64,000 nt of DNA from Mycolicibacterium monacense (GTDB lineage Bacteria > Actinomycetota > Actinomycetes > Mycobacteriales > Mycobacteriaceae), in the NCBI RefSeq assembly GCF_010731575.1, contig NZ_AP022617.1, positions 3,782,001 through 3,846,000 on the forward strand, written 5' to 3'. Below the pieces are notes generated by a model that made no database searches, was not told where the DNA came from, and saw nothing but the letters and a program-made list of their open reading frames with translations. The position numbers were made by a program, and so were the translations under genes. Positions 25,801-33,403 of this stretch are shown here, piece after piece (positions within the stretch are counted from its first letter, which is position 1; every line of letters begins with the position of its first letter).

Positions 25801-26999
25801 TGTTTGGTGTCGATGTAGGAGACGTCCTTACCGGTGTAGATCGGGTTCATGTCCCGGCTCTGCGGTGACGGCGTCAGCCCGCGGTCGTACATCTCGGCGC
25901 GCACGGCGGCGAAGAACTCCCGCGGCAGCCCGCACACGAAGCGCGGCCAGGTGTAGCGGGCGTTCCAGTCGCGGTGGATCTCGGTGACCCACTTGTTGGG
26001 TGGGGTGTAGTCGGTGCCGACGGGCAGCAGCACGTTGCGGGTCAGCGCCACCGACTTCAGCTCGGTGTACAGCCGGTGGGTCGCCTCCTGCGCGTCGGTC
26101 AGCGAGGCCGCTGAATCCATCCACCAGCCCGCCGAGTAGTGCGCGGGCATGTAGTGGGTCAGCAGCCCGCGTCCCGACGGCGCGACCCATTCGAACTCGC
26201 TGCTGAACTGCATGCGGCGCGGGTCGCCGCCGCCGGCCATCGGCCCCCACTGGTGGTGCGGTCCGCGCGCCCACGAACTCGACGTCAGGCCGGCGTCGGC
26301 GGCCATGCCGGGGAACTGCGGATCGTGGCCGAACGCGTCGAGCTGCCATGCCGTCGCCGGCGACGCCCCCAGCACGGAGCGTTGAAAACCGGTGCCGTAC
26401 ACGAAGTTCCGGATGGTCGTCTCGGGGCTGGTGAGGTTGGTGTTCGGCTCGTTGTAGGTGCCGCCCATGATCTCGACGCGCCCGTCGGCGATCAGCCGGC
26501 GCAGGTCAGCGCGGTCCTCGGGGTGGGTGTCCCAGTACGGTTTGAGGTAGTCCACCTCGGCGAGCACGAACTTGTACACGGGGTCGCGGCGCGCCATCTC
26601 GAGATGTGCCCGCACCAAAGCGAATCCGTGGGTCTGGCGGCACTGTCCGGGCGGGTCCTCGGTCCACACGCTGGTGTAGGCGCCCTGGGTGTTCCACCAC
26701 ACCGGGTCGTAGTGGAAGTGGCTGATCATGAACAGAGTCCAGCCGGGTTCGGCGACGGTGAACTCGAAGCGGTGCCCGCCGGCGACCGCGTCCCGGCGCT
26801 CCCCGGGCACCGGATCGCGCACGGCGACCGGCACCTCGACGGACCCGTCGCCCGCGGGCACGGACACCTCACCCTCGAGGCCGGGGCCCGAGACGCGCAC
26901 CGCGGCCCCGCCGTCGCGGTAGGTCACCCGGACGACCTGCTGCGGTGCGTCCGGCGGACCGACGAACAGATCCGTCGACTCCGCGGAGAGGACGTGCAC
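22893..26999 (-). CDS. GH38-family alpha-mannosidase
   Basis: A 1368-residue glycoside hydrolase from GTG 26999 (VHVLSAESTDLF), longer than the ~1215 residues recalled for Rv0648. An N-terminal beta domain (1-90) leads to the GH38 barrel: FHYDPVWWNTQGAY, MGGTYNEPNTNLT, and WQLDAFGHDPQFPGM carrying the presumed Asp nucleophile. A long middle beta-sandwich region (about 550-1000) follows. The last 300 residues contain two Ig-like, NPCBM/alpha-galactosidase-NEW3-type segments (TCPPGWAVEPAELPF; LTAEPEPVDIRRGTSARL). No signal peptide, so probably cytoplasmic. Confidence 0.88.
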   Translation of the reverse strand: MHVLSAESTDLFVGPPDAPQQVVRVTYRDGGAAVRVSGPGLEGEVSVPAGDGSVEVPVAVRDPVPGERRDAVAGGHRFEFTVAEPGWTLFMISHFHYDPVWWNTQGAYTSVWTEDPPGQCRQTHGFALVRAHLEMARRDPVYKFVLAEVDYLKPYWDTHPEDRADLRRLIADGRVEIMGGTYNEPNTNLTSPETTIRNFVYGTGFQRSVLGASPATAWQLDAFGHDPQFPGMAADAGLTSSSWARGPHHQWGPMAGGGDPRRMQFSSEFEWVAPSGRGLLTHYMPAHYSAGWWMDSAASLTDAQEATHRLYTELKSVALTRNVLLPVGTDYTPPNKWVTEIHRDWNARYTWPRFVCGLPREFFAAVRAEMYDRGLTPSPQSRDMNPIYTGKDVSYIDTKQANRAAEDAVLDAEKFAVFAGLLGGCAYPDAALAKAWVQLAYGAHHDAITGSESDQVYLDLLTDWRDAWDIGTTVRDNALRLLSDAVDGAFVVWNALGHSRTDVVMMRVDAPFEGGLCDGDGVEVPVVVDDDGHTVSWPARDVPSLGWRAYRRCPGAAGAWQPVDGVAISNERYALSVDPTRGGAVVSLLDGGRELIAPGAVGNELAVYDEHPAHPQAGEGPWHLLPKGPVVASSANPAEVQAFTSPLGQRLVVRGRIGDVLRYTQTVTLWHGVERVDCRTVIDEFTGADKLLRLRWPCPVPGARPLSEVGDAVVGRGFGLLHARDGVVDAAKHPWTLDNPAYGWFGLSSTVRVRVGEQVHAVSVAEVVAAPEVARDLVVALARAGVTATCSAADGPRYGDLSVDSNLPDTRIAVGGPSENAFVAAVLAAADESYGAELARQLDAHGAARVWVPAATPLRDAWVPDADLRGVRALPVLILAGDVDAVVCDLADAEITVDQRADAVGEPFEHRTVALLNRGVPSFAVEPDGTLHTSLMRSCTGWPSGTWIDPPRRTAPDGSNFQLQHWTHTFDYALVSGDGDWRDSEVAAHSAEFSRPLLAVAGGSHEGGLPAWGSLLEISPPGSAALAALKVTGNPLAAGRSAAVDPADGISVRVVESRGASADVAITSGLHRLAADRRVDLLEQPVDGDGALRLHGFEIATVSGRLHLPKVVDASQVTLATEAEAAQPLYARYWLHNRGPAPMGGLPAVAHLHPSRVAASAGDEVRLRLTAASDCTDAALHGHVRLTCPPGWAVEPAELPFVLPPGEHLEADPVVTVPADAPAGLYPIRASLVVTGGDGHIPAAWRQTVEDVCVLTVGTSAGGEILRLTAEPEPVDIRRGTSARLSVTVATDARADLSVEAHLISPWGTWEWMGPAAIGADLPACGSVTLSFDVRPPRWLPPGRWWALIRVAAAGRLVYSPAVEVVVR

Positions 27000-27018
27000 G
27001 CTGGGAAACCCTACGGCG

Positions 27019-27786
27019 TCAGTCGCGGGAAATGTCGACGACGAGCGCGCGGTGATCGGAAATCGGCAGACTCACCGCCGAGCACTTCTCGACGCGCAAC
27101 CGCGGATCGTCGGTGAGGACGTGGTCGAGTTGGCGGTCGGGGGCGTGGGCCGGGAAGGTCAGCCCCTCCCCGAGGCTGCGCATCCGCGCCCACCGGGCCG
27201 GAGTGGGTGGGCTCATGTTGAGGTCACCGAGGAGCATCCTCGGCCCCTTGAACCCGCGCAGGTCCCGCACGAGGTGCCGCATCTGCACCCGATTCCAGCC
27301 GGGCACGAACGACAGGTGGGTGTTGGCGACGGTCAGCGGCCCGAGCGGGGTGTCGAAGGTGCCGACCATCGCGGCGCGGGGTTCCTCGTTGACGATCTGC
27401 ACCCGGTTGGGGCCGGGCAGGTACATCGGGAAGGGCACCGGGATCCGCGGTAGCCGCACCACCTGCCAGGTCTCGGCCGGGAACCGGGACAGCAGCGCGA
27501 TGCCGTAGGCCGCGGTCCCGGGCTGCTCACGGCCGGTGGCGGCCATCCACGTCGCCCCGGGGGTGCCGGCGATCGCGGCGACGAACCGGTGGCTGACCGC
27601 GTGCATGGCCTCGGCCGCGACGGCGGTCAGGTCGGTCGTCCCCGAGCGGGGTTGGTGCAGGTCCACCTCCTGCAGCGCGACGATGTCGGCGTCGAGTTCG
27701 CGGATGGACTGCGCCAACCGGTCGACGTCGACCTCACCGTCGTGCACGCTTCGCCCGTGCAGAATGTTGAATGTCGCCACACGCAT
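27019..27786 (-). CDS. endonuclease/exonuclease/phosphatase family hydrolase
   Basis: A 255-residue EEP-fold metal hydrolase. The four family motifs are present: ATFNILHG (residues 4-11), VALQEVDLH (36-44), MLLGDLNMSP and LPISDHRALVVD at the C-terminus, giving the Asn/Glu/Asp/His metal and catalytic set. A segment FPMYLPGPNRVQ is typical of an actinobacterial subgroup. Substrate (nucleic acid, phosphoinositide or sphingomyelin) cannot be read. It heads the minus-strand run leading into the mannosidase, with a 19-bp gap. Confidence 0.88.
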   Translation of the reverse strand: MRVATFNILHGRSVHDGEVDVDRLAQSIRELDADIVALQEVDLHQPRSGTTDLTAVAAEAMHAVSHRFVAAIAGTPGATWMAATGREQPGTAAYGIALLSRFPAETWQVVRLPRIPVPFPMYLPGPNRVQIVNEEPRAAMVGTFDTPLGPLTVANTHLSFVPGWNRVQMRHLVRDLRGFKGPRMLLGDLNMSPPTPARWARMRSLGEGLTFPAHAPDRQLDHVLTDDPRLRVEKCSAVSLPISDHRALVVDISRD

Positions 27787-27838
27787 GGGGTACTAGGTAC
27801 CCGCCTCGGCAAATCACAGACACCCCGAAAGTAGGCCG

Positions 27839-28390
27839 ATGTCCGCCCGTAACGACGCGCTGCGTGATGCGCTGCGCCGCTCGGCCTCCGCGCTGCGCGC
27901 ACACGGCCCCGAGTTCGCGCTGGCGGGCAGCTATGCGCTGTGGGTGTACGGCGGTCCGGAACCGGTGCACGACGTCGACTTCGTCGTCGCCGAGGAGGAC
28001 ACCGAAGCGGCGGCGCTGACGCTGGAGAAAGCCGGGTTCCGCATCGAGCGCACGCCGGAGGACTGGTTGTTCAAGGCGTGTGTGGGCGACGACTTCGTGA
28101 TCGACGTGCTGCACGCGCTCAACGGCAATCCGGTGACGGCGCGAGATGTGGCCGCCGCCGATGAACTCGACGTACTGGCGATCCGGATGCGGGTGCTGCC
28201 GCCGACCCATGTGCTGACCGAGAAGCTCAACTCGCTCAACGAGCACAACTGCGACTTTTCGGCGCTGCTGCCCGCCGCGCGTGCGGTGCGGGAGAGCGTT
28301 GACTGGGACACGGTGCGGGCGAACACCGCCGAGAACCCTTACGCGAGTACGTTTCTGGTGCTCACCGACCGGCTCGGCATCACGTCCTGA
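27839..28390 (+). CDS. nucleotidyltransferase-like protein
   Basis: A 183-residue protein with the minimal nucleotidyltransferase signature GSYALWVYGG (residues 31-40) followed by EPVHDVDFVV (Asp-x-Asp metal pair) and a third acidic site DDFVIDVLHA. It resembles AbiEii/MNT-type enzymes but no antitoxin-like partner is adjacent on the same strand. The 3' end overlaps the 3' end of the converging WYL gene by 11 bp. Activity is unknown. Confidence 0.7.
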   Translation: MSARNDALRDALRRSASALRAHGPEFALAGSYALWVYGGPEPVHDVDFVVAEEDTEAAALTLEKAGFRIERTPEDWLFKACVGDDFVIDVLHALNGNPVTARDVAAADELDVLAIRMRVLPPTHVLTEKLNSLNEHNCDFSALLPAARAVRESVDWDTVRANTAENPYASTFLVLTDRLGITS

Positions 28391-29333
28391 CGGCGCGGCG
28401 CAACCGGTCGGCGATGGTGCCGACGGCGGCGATCACCTCGGGCGGTTCGAGCACCTCGAATTCCGCACCGGCGACGGCGAAGTAGAGCGCCATGCGTTCG
28501 GGGTCGTCGGCGCCCGCGGTGACGATGCATGCGTCCGGCCCGTCGGCCTCGATCTGCGCCGAGGCGGGCGGGAAGTGCGCGGCGATCACGTCGACGGGCG
28601 CCCGGTAGCGCACGCGCGCGACGTAGCGGTAGGGCGAGGTGGCGATCGAGCGCCGCACGTAGTCGGCGGCGTCGGGCGCCTCGCGCGGCCCGAAGGTGGT
28701 GCCCGCGGCGGTGACGTCGGCCATCCGGTCCAGCCGCAGGCTGCGCCAGTCCTGTTTGTCGCGGTCGTAGCCGAGCAGATACCAGCGCCGCCCGGTGGTC
28801 ACCAGCTGATAGGGCTCGAGCCGGCGCTGGGTGGCGTTGCCGGCGCGGTCGACGTATCCGGCGCTGACGTGTTCATGGTCGCGGCAGGCGCGGGCCAGGG
28901 TCATCAGCACCTCGGGGTCGACGACCTCGGTGGTGTTCGACGTGAGGGTGACGGTCGCGTCGTGGACGGCGGACACCTGCGAGCGCAGCCGGGCGGGCAT
29001 CACCTGGTCGAGCTTGCTCAGTGCGCGCAGCGCCGACTCCCCCACCCCGGCCACCGAACCGCCGGCGGCCAGCCGCAGGCAGACGGCCATCGCGACGGCC
29101 TCGTCGGGATCGAGCAGCAGCGGCGGCAGGGCCGCGCCGGCGCCGAGTTGATAGCCGCCGCCATGGCCCCGGCTGGCCGCGACGGGGTAGCCGAGGTCGC
29201 GCAGCCGGTCGATGTCGCGGCGCACGCTGCGGGTGGTCACGCCGAGCCGCTCGGCCAGCTCCTCACCGGACCACACCCGTCGCGACTGCAGCAGCCCGAG
29301 CAGCTGCAGGACCCGGCTGGTCGTTTCGGACAT
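28380..29333 (-). CDS. WYL-domain transcriptional regulator (YafY-like)
   Basis: A 317-residue regulator: N-terminal HTH_11 winged helix (RVLQLLGLLQSRRVWSGEEL, RLGVTTRSVRRDIDRLRDLG), a WYL domain near residues 140-200 (PYQLVTTGRRWYLLGYD) and a WCX-type C-terminus. WYL regulators often sit near DinB-domain genes. Here a GGAC-N7-GTCC repeat before this gene recurs before the DinB pair 3 kb away, suggesting it regulates itself and them. The start ATG is 46 bp after the upstream TetR stop. Confidence 0.87.
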   Translation of the reverse strand: MSETTSRVLQLLGLLQSRRVWSGEELAERLGVTTRSVRRDIDRLRDLGYPVAASRGHGGGYQLGAGAALPPLLLDPDEAVAMAVCLRLAAGGSVAGVGESALRALSKLDQVMPARLRSQVSAVHDATVTLTSNTTEVVDPEVLMTLARACRDHEHVSAGYVDRAGNATQRRLEPYQLVTTGRRWYLLGYDRDKQDWRSLRLDRMADVTAAGTTFGPREAPDAADYVRRSIATSPYRYVARVRYRAPVDVIAAHFPPASAQIEADGPDACIVTAGADDPERMALYFAVAGAEFEVLEPPEVIAAVGTIADRLRRAVRT

Positions 29334-29351
29334 GCGCCCAGCCTGCCAGAG

Positions 29352-29371
29352 TCATAGGACAGTATTGGTCC
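29352..29371. promoter_or_regulatory. candidate WYL-regulator operator (autoregulatory)
   Basis: TCATAGGAC-AGTATTG-GTCC. The half-sites GGAC (29357-29360) and GTCC (29368-29371) are 7 bp apart, with the same TCATA left flank and the same spacing as at 32142-32164. It lies immediately upstream of the WYL gene. Confidence 0.5.
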
Positions 29372-29379
29372 GCTGATTG

Positions 29380-29991
29380 TCAGAGGCCGACGACGCGGCT
29401 CCACACCGTCTGGCAGCTCAGCCTGGCGTCGTCGACGGCCGCCGCCGAGACCTTGGAGGCCTGGTAGAAGCTGCGTTCGATCATCCAGCACAGGGCTCGG
29501 GCCAGGGCCGGGGCGTCGCTCGGCGCGTCTCCGGACGGCACGCCGGCACGCTCGAGGACGGCGGTGATGGCGTCGATGGAGATCTCCGCGGCGCCGGACC
29601 ACAGCCGGTCGATGTCGGGCACGGTCGCGCTGAGATCGACGGCCATCCGCATCACCGGGCCGTGCTCGAGCCAGAGGTCGGCGGTGCGTTGCAGCGCAGC
29701 CGCGATCACCTCGGGCACGGGCCCGGTGTCGGTGCGCGCCGATGCGGCGCGCTCGTTGAGGACCTGCGAGGTGCGCGCCACCAGGGCGGTGAGCACTTCC
29801 TGTTTCGATCCGAAGTAGAAGTACAGCGCCCCGCGGGTGATCCCGGCGGCCGCGGTGATGTCGCTGACGGTCATATCGGCGTGGCCGGCGGTGGACAGCA
29901 GTTCCTCGGCGCCGTCGAGGATCTGCTGCTCGCGCACGTCACCCCGGCGCACGGTGGGTGCGGATCGACGTGAGGGCCAGGGCTTGTCCAC
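29380..29991 (-). CDS. TetR-family regulator
   Basis: A 203-residue TetR protein from GTG 29991. HTH near residues 35-75: ILDGAEELLSTAGHADMT, then ITAAAGITRGALYFYFGSKQEVL. The C-terminal ligand domain (WLEHGPVMRMAVDL, LCWMIERSFYQAS) resembles the EthR-type group. It is read away from the second TetR gene at 30080 and lies upstream of the WYL gene in the same direction. Its target is not evident. Confidence 0.88.
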   Translation of the reverse strand: MDKPWPSRRSAPTVRRGDVREQQILDGAEELLSTAGHADMTVSDITAAAGITRGALYFYFGSKQEVLTALVARTSQVLNERAASARTDTGPVPEVIAAALQRTADLWLEHGPVMRMAVDLSATVPDIDRLWSGAAEISIDAITAVLERAGVPSGDAPSDAPALARALCWMIERSFYQASKVSAAAVDDARLSCQTVWSRVVGL

Positions 29992-30071
29992 GGCCTCCCC
30001 TGAAAACGTTCACCGTCGCCGAAATCCGTACTGCGCGCGAGGCTACTCCACCGCCGATCCGCCGCGTTACC

Positions 30072-30087
30072 GTAGTCGGGTGACTAC
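30072..30087. promoter_or_regulatory. candidate TetR operator over its own start
   Basis: GTAGTC-GGGT-GACTAC, a perfect inverted repeat with 4-bp spacing that contains the GTG start codon (30080) of the TetR gene. The same half-sites at the same spacing recur at 31286-31301. Confidence 0.6.
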
Positions 30088-30652
30088 CGCACCTGGTGGC
30101 CCGACCGATGCGGGGGCGCGTATCCGACCGATCGTGCTGTCCCATGCGGCCGACCTGTTCGCCGAGCGGGGGCCGGCGGCGACCACCCTGCGCGACATCG
30201 CCGCACGCTCAAAGGTCAACGCGGGATTGATCTTTCGTCATATCGGAAATAAAGAAGCCGTGGTGGCGGCGGTGCTCGACCAGCTCGCCGACGACCTGAT
30301 CGCCGCGCGGGATGCCGGCTCGTCGCGCGAGGAGGTCGAGGCGCGCGCCGAACGCAGCTGGAAGGTCATCGCCCGCGCGCTGCTGGACGGGTACGACGTC
30401 GGACGGCTTCAGCACGGCTTTCCCAATGTCGAGCAGCTGGTCGCGGTCGCCCGCGAACGCCAGGGCGACGAGTATGCGGCGCGGGTGGCCACCGCCGACG
30501 CGCTCGCGCTTCAGTTGGGGTGGCGGCTGTTCGGGCCGTTCCTGCGGGCGGCGACCGGGTTGGACGATCCGCACGCCGGTCCGGTGCCCGAGCCGCCGCC
30601 GGATGTGCTCGGCGATCATCTCGCCGACCCTCGTGGGCTCCAGCGGGAGTGA
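30080..30652 (+). CDS. TetR-family regulator
   Basis: A 190-residue TetR protein from GTG 30080. HTH at about residues 18-60: VLSHAADLFAERGPAATTLR, then IAARSKVNAGLIFRHIGNKEAV. There is no Shine-Dalgarno, and an inverted repeat covers the start codon, so leaderless, self-repressed expression is plausible. The same repeat lies between the membrane gene at 30670 (converging from the right) and the broken SDR gene, which are therefore the likely targets. Confidence 0.85.
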   Translation: MTTAPGGPTDAGARIRPIVLSHAADLFAERGPAATTLRDIAARSKVNAGLIFRHIGNKEAVVAAVLDQLADDLIAARDAGSSREEVEARAERSWKVIARALLDGYDVGRLQHGFPNVEQLVAVARERQGDEYAARVATADALALQLGWRLFGPFLRAATGLDDPHAGPVPEPPPDVLGDHLADPRGLQRE

Positions 30653-30669
30653 AAAATACTGCCGGGCAA

Positions 30670-31230
30670 TCAGGTTGCCCGATGGCGCCGCGCCGCCGAC
30701 ACGGCCAGCCAGAGCGCTGACATGAGGAAGTAGAAGGCCCCGAAGGCGGCGTACGGGGCGATGTCGGCAACGCTGGGCGTCTCCGGCGCACCGGCCTTGA
30801 CCAGGAACATCGCACCGGCGGCCGCGGACTGCGCACCGCTGACGACCATCAACCACTGGGCGCCAACGGTTTTCCAGCGTCGGACGGCGGTCGCCAGCTG
30901 CAGCAGACCCGACAGCGCGGCCCAGACGCCGAACACGCCCAGGACCGCGTTCAGACTCGCCACGAGTGCGACGGCCACGGCCACGGTGGTCAGGACGCTG
31001 ACGGCGGCATTGAACGCCTGGGTCGGGTTGCGTCGCAGACCGCCGTTCTGCCGCGCGTCGGCCAGGTTGGCGAGCGCGTCCCACGCCGGGTAGATCAGCA
31101 GCAGGACACCGGCGACGGCCGCCGATCGCGGTCCGATGGTCACTGCCGCGGCGACCCACAGCAGCGAGACGGCTCCGCGCAGTGCGTAGTAGGACCTCAG
31201 CCAGGTGTCGGTGGCGGTGATGAGGGGCAT
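30670..31230 (-). CDS. DUF308-like small integral membrane protein
   Basis: A 186-residue membrane protein from ATG 31230, chosen because GGAGGCGAC precedes it. About six hydrophobic segments are seen (ALRGAVSLLWVAAAVTIG; AAVAGVLLLIYPAWDAL; VSVLTTVAVAVALVASL; VFGVWAALSGLLQLATA; VVSGAQSAAAGAMFLV; YAAFGAFYFLMSALWLAV). It resembles HdeD/DUF308-type proteins. It diverges from the SDR gene across a region crowded with GTAGTC/GACTAC sites and is probably controlled by the TetR at 30080. Confidence 0.7.
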   Translation of the reverse strand: MPLITATDTWLRSYYALRGAVSLLWVAAAVTIGPRSAAVAGVLLLIYPAWDALANLADARQNGGLRRNPTQAFNAAVSVLTTVAVAVALVASLNAVLGVFGVWAALSGLLQLATAVRRWKTVGAQWLMVVSGAQSAAAGAMFLVKAGAPETPSVADIAPYAAFGAFYFLMSALWLAVSAARRHRAT

Positions 31231-31270
31231 GTCGCCTCCAGCTCGATTCGGGACCCGGCGTGTAGCCGGA

Positions 31271-31304
31271 TGACTACAACGCACTGTAGTCATCTGACTA
31301 CAGT
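31271..31304. promoter_or_regulatory. candidate TetR operator cluster
   Basis: Two overlapping inverted repeats: TGACTAC (31271-31277) with GTAGTCA (31286-31292), and ACTGTAGTCA-TC-TGACTACAGT (31283-31304), whose two 10-bp arms are perfect complements. A further GTAGTC occurs at 31345-31350. A separate inverted repeat TTAGTTGACG / CGTCAACTAA spans 31324-31367. The region separates divergent genes. Confidence 0.65.
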
Positions 31305-31388
31305 CATGCCACCTGGAATATTCTTAGTTGACGCAGTGCTGACTGTAGTCGTCGCTACGTCAACTAACCCATTCGAACGGAGTAAACG

Positions 31389-32147
31389 ATGCGGACCATC
31401 CTCATCACCGGAGTGAGCTCAGGCCTGGGGCGCGCCTTCGCCGCAGGCGCCCTCGACGCCGGTCACCGGGTCGTGGGCACGGTGCGTAAAGCCGAGGACG
31501 CCGAGGCGTTCGAGGCGCTGTCGCCGGGACGCGCACACGCCCGACTGCTCGATGTCACCGACGACGAGGCGGTCTTGCGCACGGTCGCCGACGTGGAGGC
31601 GACCGTCGGCCCGATCGACGTCGTCATCGCCAACGCCGGCTACGGCGTGGAAGGCGTCTTCGAGGAGACGCCGCTGGCCGAGCTGCGGGCGCAGTTCGCC
31701 ACCAACGTGTTCGGCGTCGCCGCCACGTTGCAGGCCGCACTGCCCGCGATGCGGGAGCGCCGCTCGGGCCATCTGATGGCGGTCACGTCCATGGCCGGCC
31801 TCATGGCGGTCCCCGGGATGTCCGCCTACTGCGCGAGCAAGTTCGCCGTCGAAGGCATGCTCGACCTGCGAAAAGAGGTGGCCCAGTTCGGGATTCATGT
31901 CACCGCGATCGAGCCGGGATCCTTCCGCACCGATTGAGCCGGACGCTCGATGACGCGGGCGGATCGCTCCATCGCCGACTACGACGAGCTGTTCGTCCCG
32001 ATCCGCAACGCGCGCCTGGTGCTGGGCTCCGACGCCCTCAGGCTCATCGCGGCGGCCAGGAGTGCGGTCGACGACGACATCCGGACCTGGGAGGACCTCT
32101 CCCGCAGCACCGATTTCCCCGACGGAGCACAACTCGTCAGCTCATAG
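31389..32147 (+). pseudogene. short-chain dehydrogenase, nonsense-broken and internally deleted
   Basis: The frame from ATG 31389 gives a good SDR: cofactor motif TGVSSGLGRAF (residues 7-17), NAGYGV (about 80), and catalytic YCASK with the Ser in TSMAGL. It stops at TGA 31935 after IEPGSFRTD, where relatives continue with WAGRSM; a TGG to TGA change explains this. The same frame then resumes (AGRSMTRADRSIADYDELFV) to 32147. It also lacks roughly 25-35 residues between NAR and LVLGSDALRL. So there are two lesions and it is probably non-functional; the 182-residue piece could still fold but lacks the C-terminal helices. Confidence 0.75.
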
Positions 32148-32164
32148 GACAACAACTGTCCTAT
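32144..32164. promoter_or_regulatory. candidate WYL operator before the DinB pair
   Basis: ATAGGACA-ACAAC-TGTCCTAT, a perfect 8-bp inverted repeat 20 bp before the DinB ATG. The GGAC-N7-GTCC core and the TCATA left flank match the site before the WYL gene at 29352-29371. Confidence 0.6.
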
Positions 32165-32184
32165 AGCGGTGCGACGCTATAGAC

Positions 32185-32712
32185 ATGGATCTCACCGAGC
32201 AATTGGTCGACCAGTTGGACTTCCACTGGACCCAGGCGTTGCGGCCCCGCCTGGACGGCCTGTCCGACGACGAGTACTTCTGGCAGCCGGTGCCGGACTG
32301 CTGGACGGTGCACCCCGACGGCGGCATCGACTTCAGCTATCCGCCACCGCAACCGGAGCCGTTCACGACGATCGCGTGGCGGATGGCGCATGTGATCGTC
32401 GGCGTCTTCGCCATGCGCAGTCATTCGCATTTCGGCGGCCCGCCCGCGGACTACCAGTCGTGGCGCTACGCCACCGACGCCCCGACGGCGCTGCGCCAAC
32501 TCGACGAGGAGTACGCCCGCTGGATCGCCGGCGTGCGCACGCTGGACGCCGACGCGCTGGCGCGGCCGTGCGGTCCGGCCGAAGGCCCCTACGCCGACTA
32601 CCCGATGAGCGCGCTGGTGCTGCACATCAACCGTGAAGTGATTCACCACGGTGCCGAAATCGCTTGTATCCGAGATCTTTACGTTCACACCACCACGAAG
32701 GAGAAGCACTGA
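32185..32712 (+). CDS. DinB-family protein
   Basis: A 175-residue DinB/YfiT-type four-helix protein. The putative metal-binding His residues lie in WRMAHVIVGVFAMRSH (about residues 65-80) and LHINREVIHHGAEIACIRDLY near the C-terminus. Such proteins bind a divalent metal and often act as mycothiol-dependent enzymes in actinobacteria. No Shine-Dalgarno is visible, so it is possibly leaderless. It is translationally coupled to the next gene (TGATG) and sits under a WYL-type operator candidate. Confidence 0.85.
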   Translation: MDLTEQLVDQLDFHWTQALRPRLDGLSDDEYFWQPVPDCWTVHPDGGIDFSYPPPQPEPFTTIAWRMAHVIVGVFAMRSHSHFGGPPADYQSWRYATDAPTALRQLDEEYARWIAGVRTLDADALARPCGPAEGPYADYPMSALVLHINREVIHHGAEIACIRDLYVHTTTKEKH

Positions 32713-33314
32713 TGCCCGGACTGCCCCCACCTGTTGCCGACGAACGTCAGAACCTCACCGAGTTCCTCGCGTTCAACCAGAACGCGTTCTTCGCGGTCGC
32801 CTACGGGTTGACCGACGAGCAGGCCCGTTCCACCCCGTCGGTGAGCGCGCTGTCGATCGGCGGTCTGATCAAGCACGCGACCGGTGTGCAGCGCAGCTGG
32901 GCGCAGCGGATCGTAAGTGCGCCGGAGTTCCCGCCGCCGGATCCGCGGCCGGTCGAGGAGCAGATGCAGGAGTATCAGGACGAGCATGTGATGCGTGAGC
33001 ACGAGACGCTCGAGGCGCTGCTCGACGCCTTACGCGCGCAGAACGCCGAGACGCTGCGGGCGCTGCGCGAGGCCGATCTCGACACGCCGGTGCCGGTGCC
33101 GCACGACGTGCCGTGGTTCCCGAAGGACGTGGATCACTGGTCGGTGCGGTGGGTCGCCCTGCACTTGATCGAGGAGCTGACCCGCCACGCCGGGCACGCC
33201 GACATCATCCGCGAGTCGATCGACCGGGCGACGATGTACGAGTTGATGGCGGCCTACGAGGAGTGGCCGGAGACCGATTTCCTCCGGCGCTGGCGGCCGA
33301 CGCAACCGGCCTGA
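32712..33314 (+). CDS. DinB/DUF664-family protein
   Basis: A 200-residue second DinB-type protein whose ATG overlaps the previous stop. Motifs: ALSIGGLIKHATGVQRSWAQ (first metal His), VRWVALHLIEELTRHAGHAD (second and third His) and a C-terminal YEEWPETDFLRRW. It matches the DUF664 subgroup, likely mycothiol-dependent. Co-transcribed with the preceding DinB gene. It ends 21 bp before a 56-bp palindrome that lies between it and a converging TetR gene. Confidence 0.85.
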   Translation: MPGLPPPVADERQNLTEFLAFNQNAFFAVAYGLTDEQARSTPSVSALSIGGLIKHATGVQRSWAQRIVSAPEFPPPDPRPVEEQMQEYQDEHVMREHETLEALLDALRAQNAETLRALREADLDTPVPVPHDVPWFPKDVDHWSVRWVALHLIEELTRHAGHADIIRESIDRATMYELMAAYEEWPETDFLRRWRPTQPA

Positions 33315-33335
33315 TCCCGCGAGACCTTTCCCCGC

Positions 33336-33391
33336 GAGCAGACGCAAATGTCCCCATTTACCGGCGTTTTCGGGGACATTTGCGTCTGCTC
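33336..33391. repeat. 56-bp dispersed palindrome, copy 5
   Basis: Arms GAGCAGACGCAAATGTCCCC and GGGGACATTTGCGTCTGCTC are perfect 20-bp complements. It lies between convergent genes and could serve as a bidirectional terminator. Confidence 0.93.
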
Positions 33392-33403
33392 GGCGCGAAA
33401 AAG

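Noticed and set aside
27839..29333. Nucleotidyltransferase and WYL gene as an AbiE-like defence pair
   Set aside because: They converge rather than form an operon, and the WYL regulator is better linked to the DinB genes by shared operator sites.
31933..31937. In-frame TGA of the SDR gene as selenocysteine or programmed readthrough
   Set aside because: No catalytic position is expected there, no SECIS-like hairpin was seen, and a second lesion (internal deletion) lies downstream; simple decay is the better explanation.
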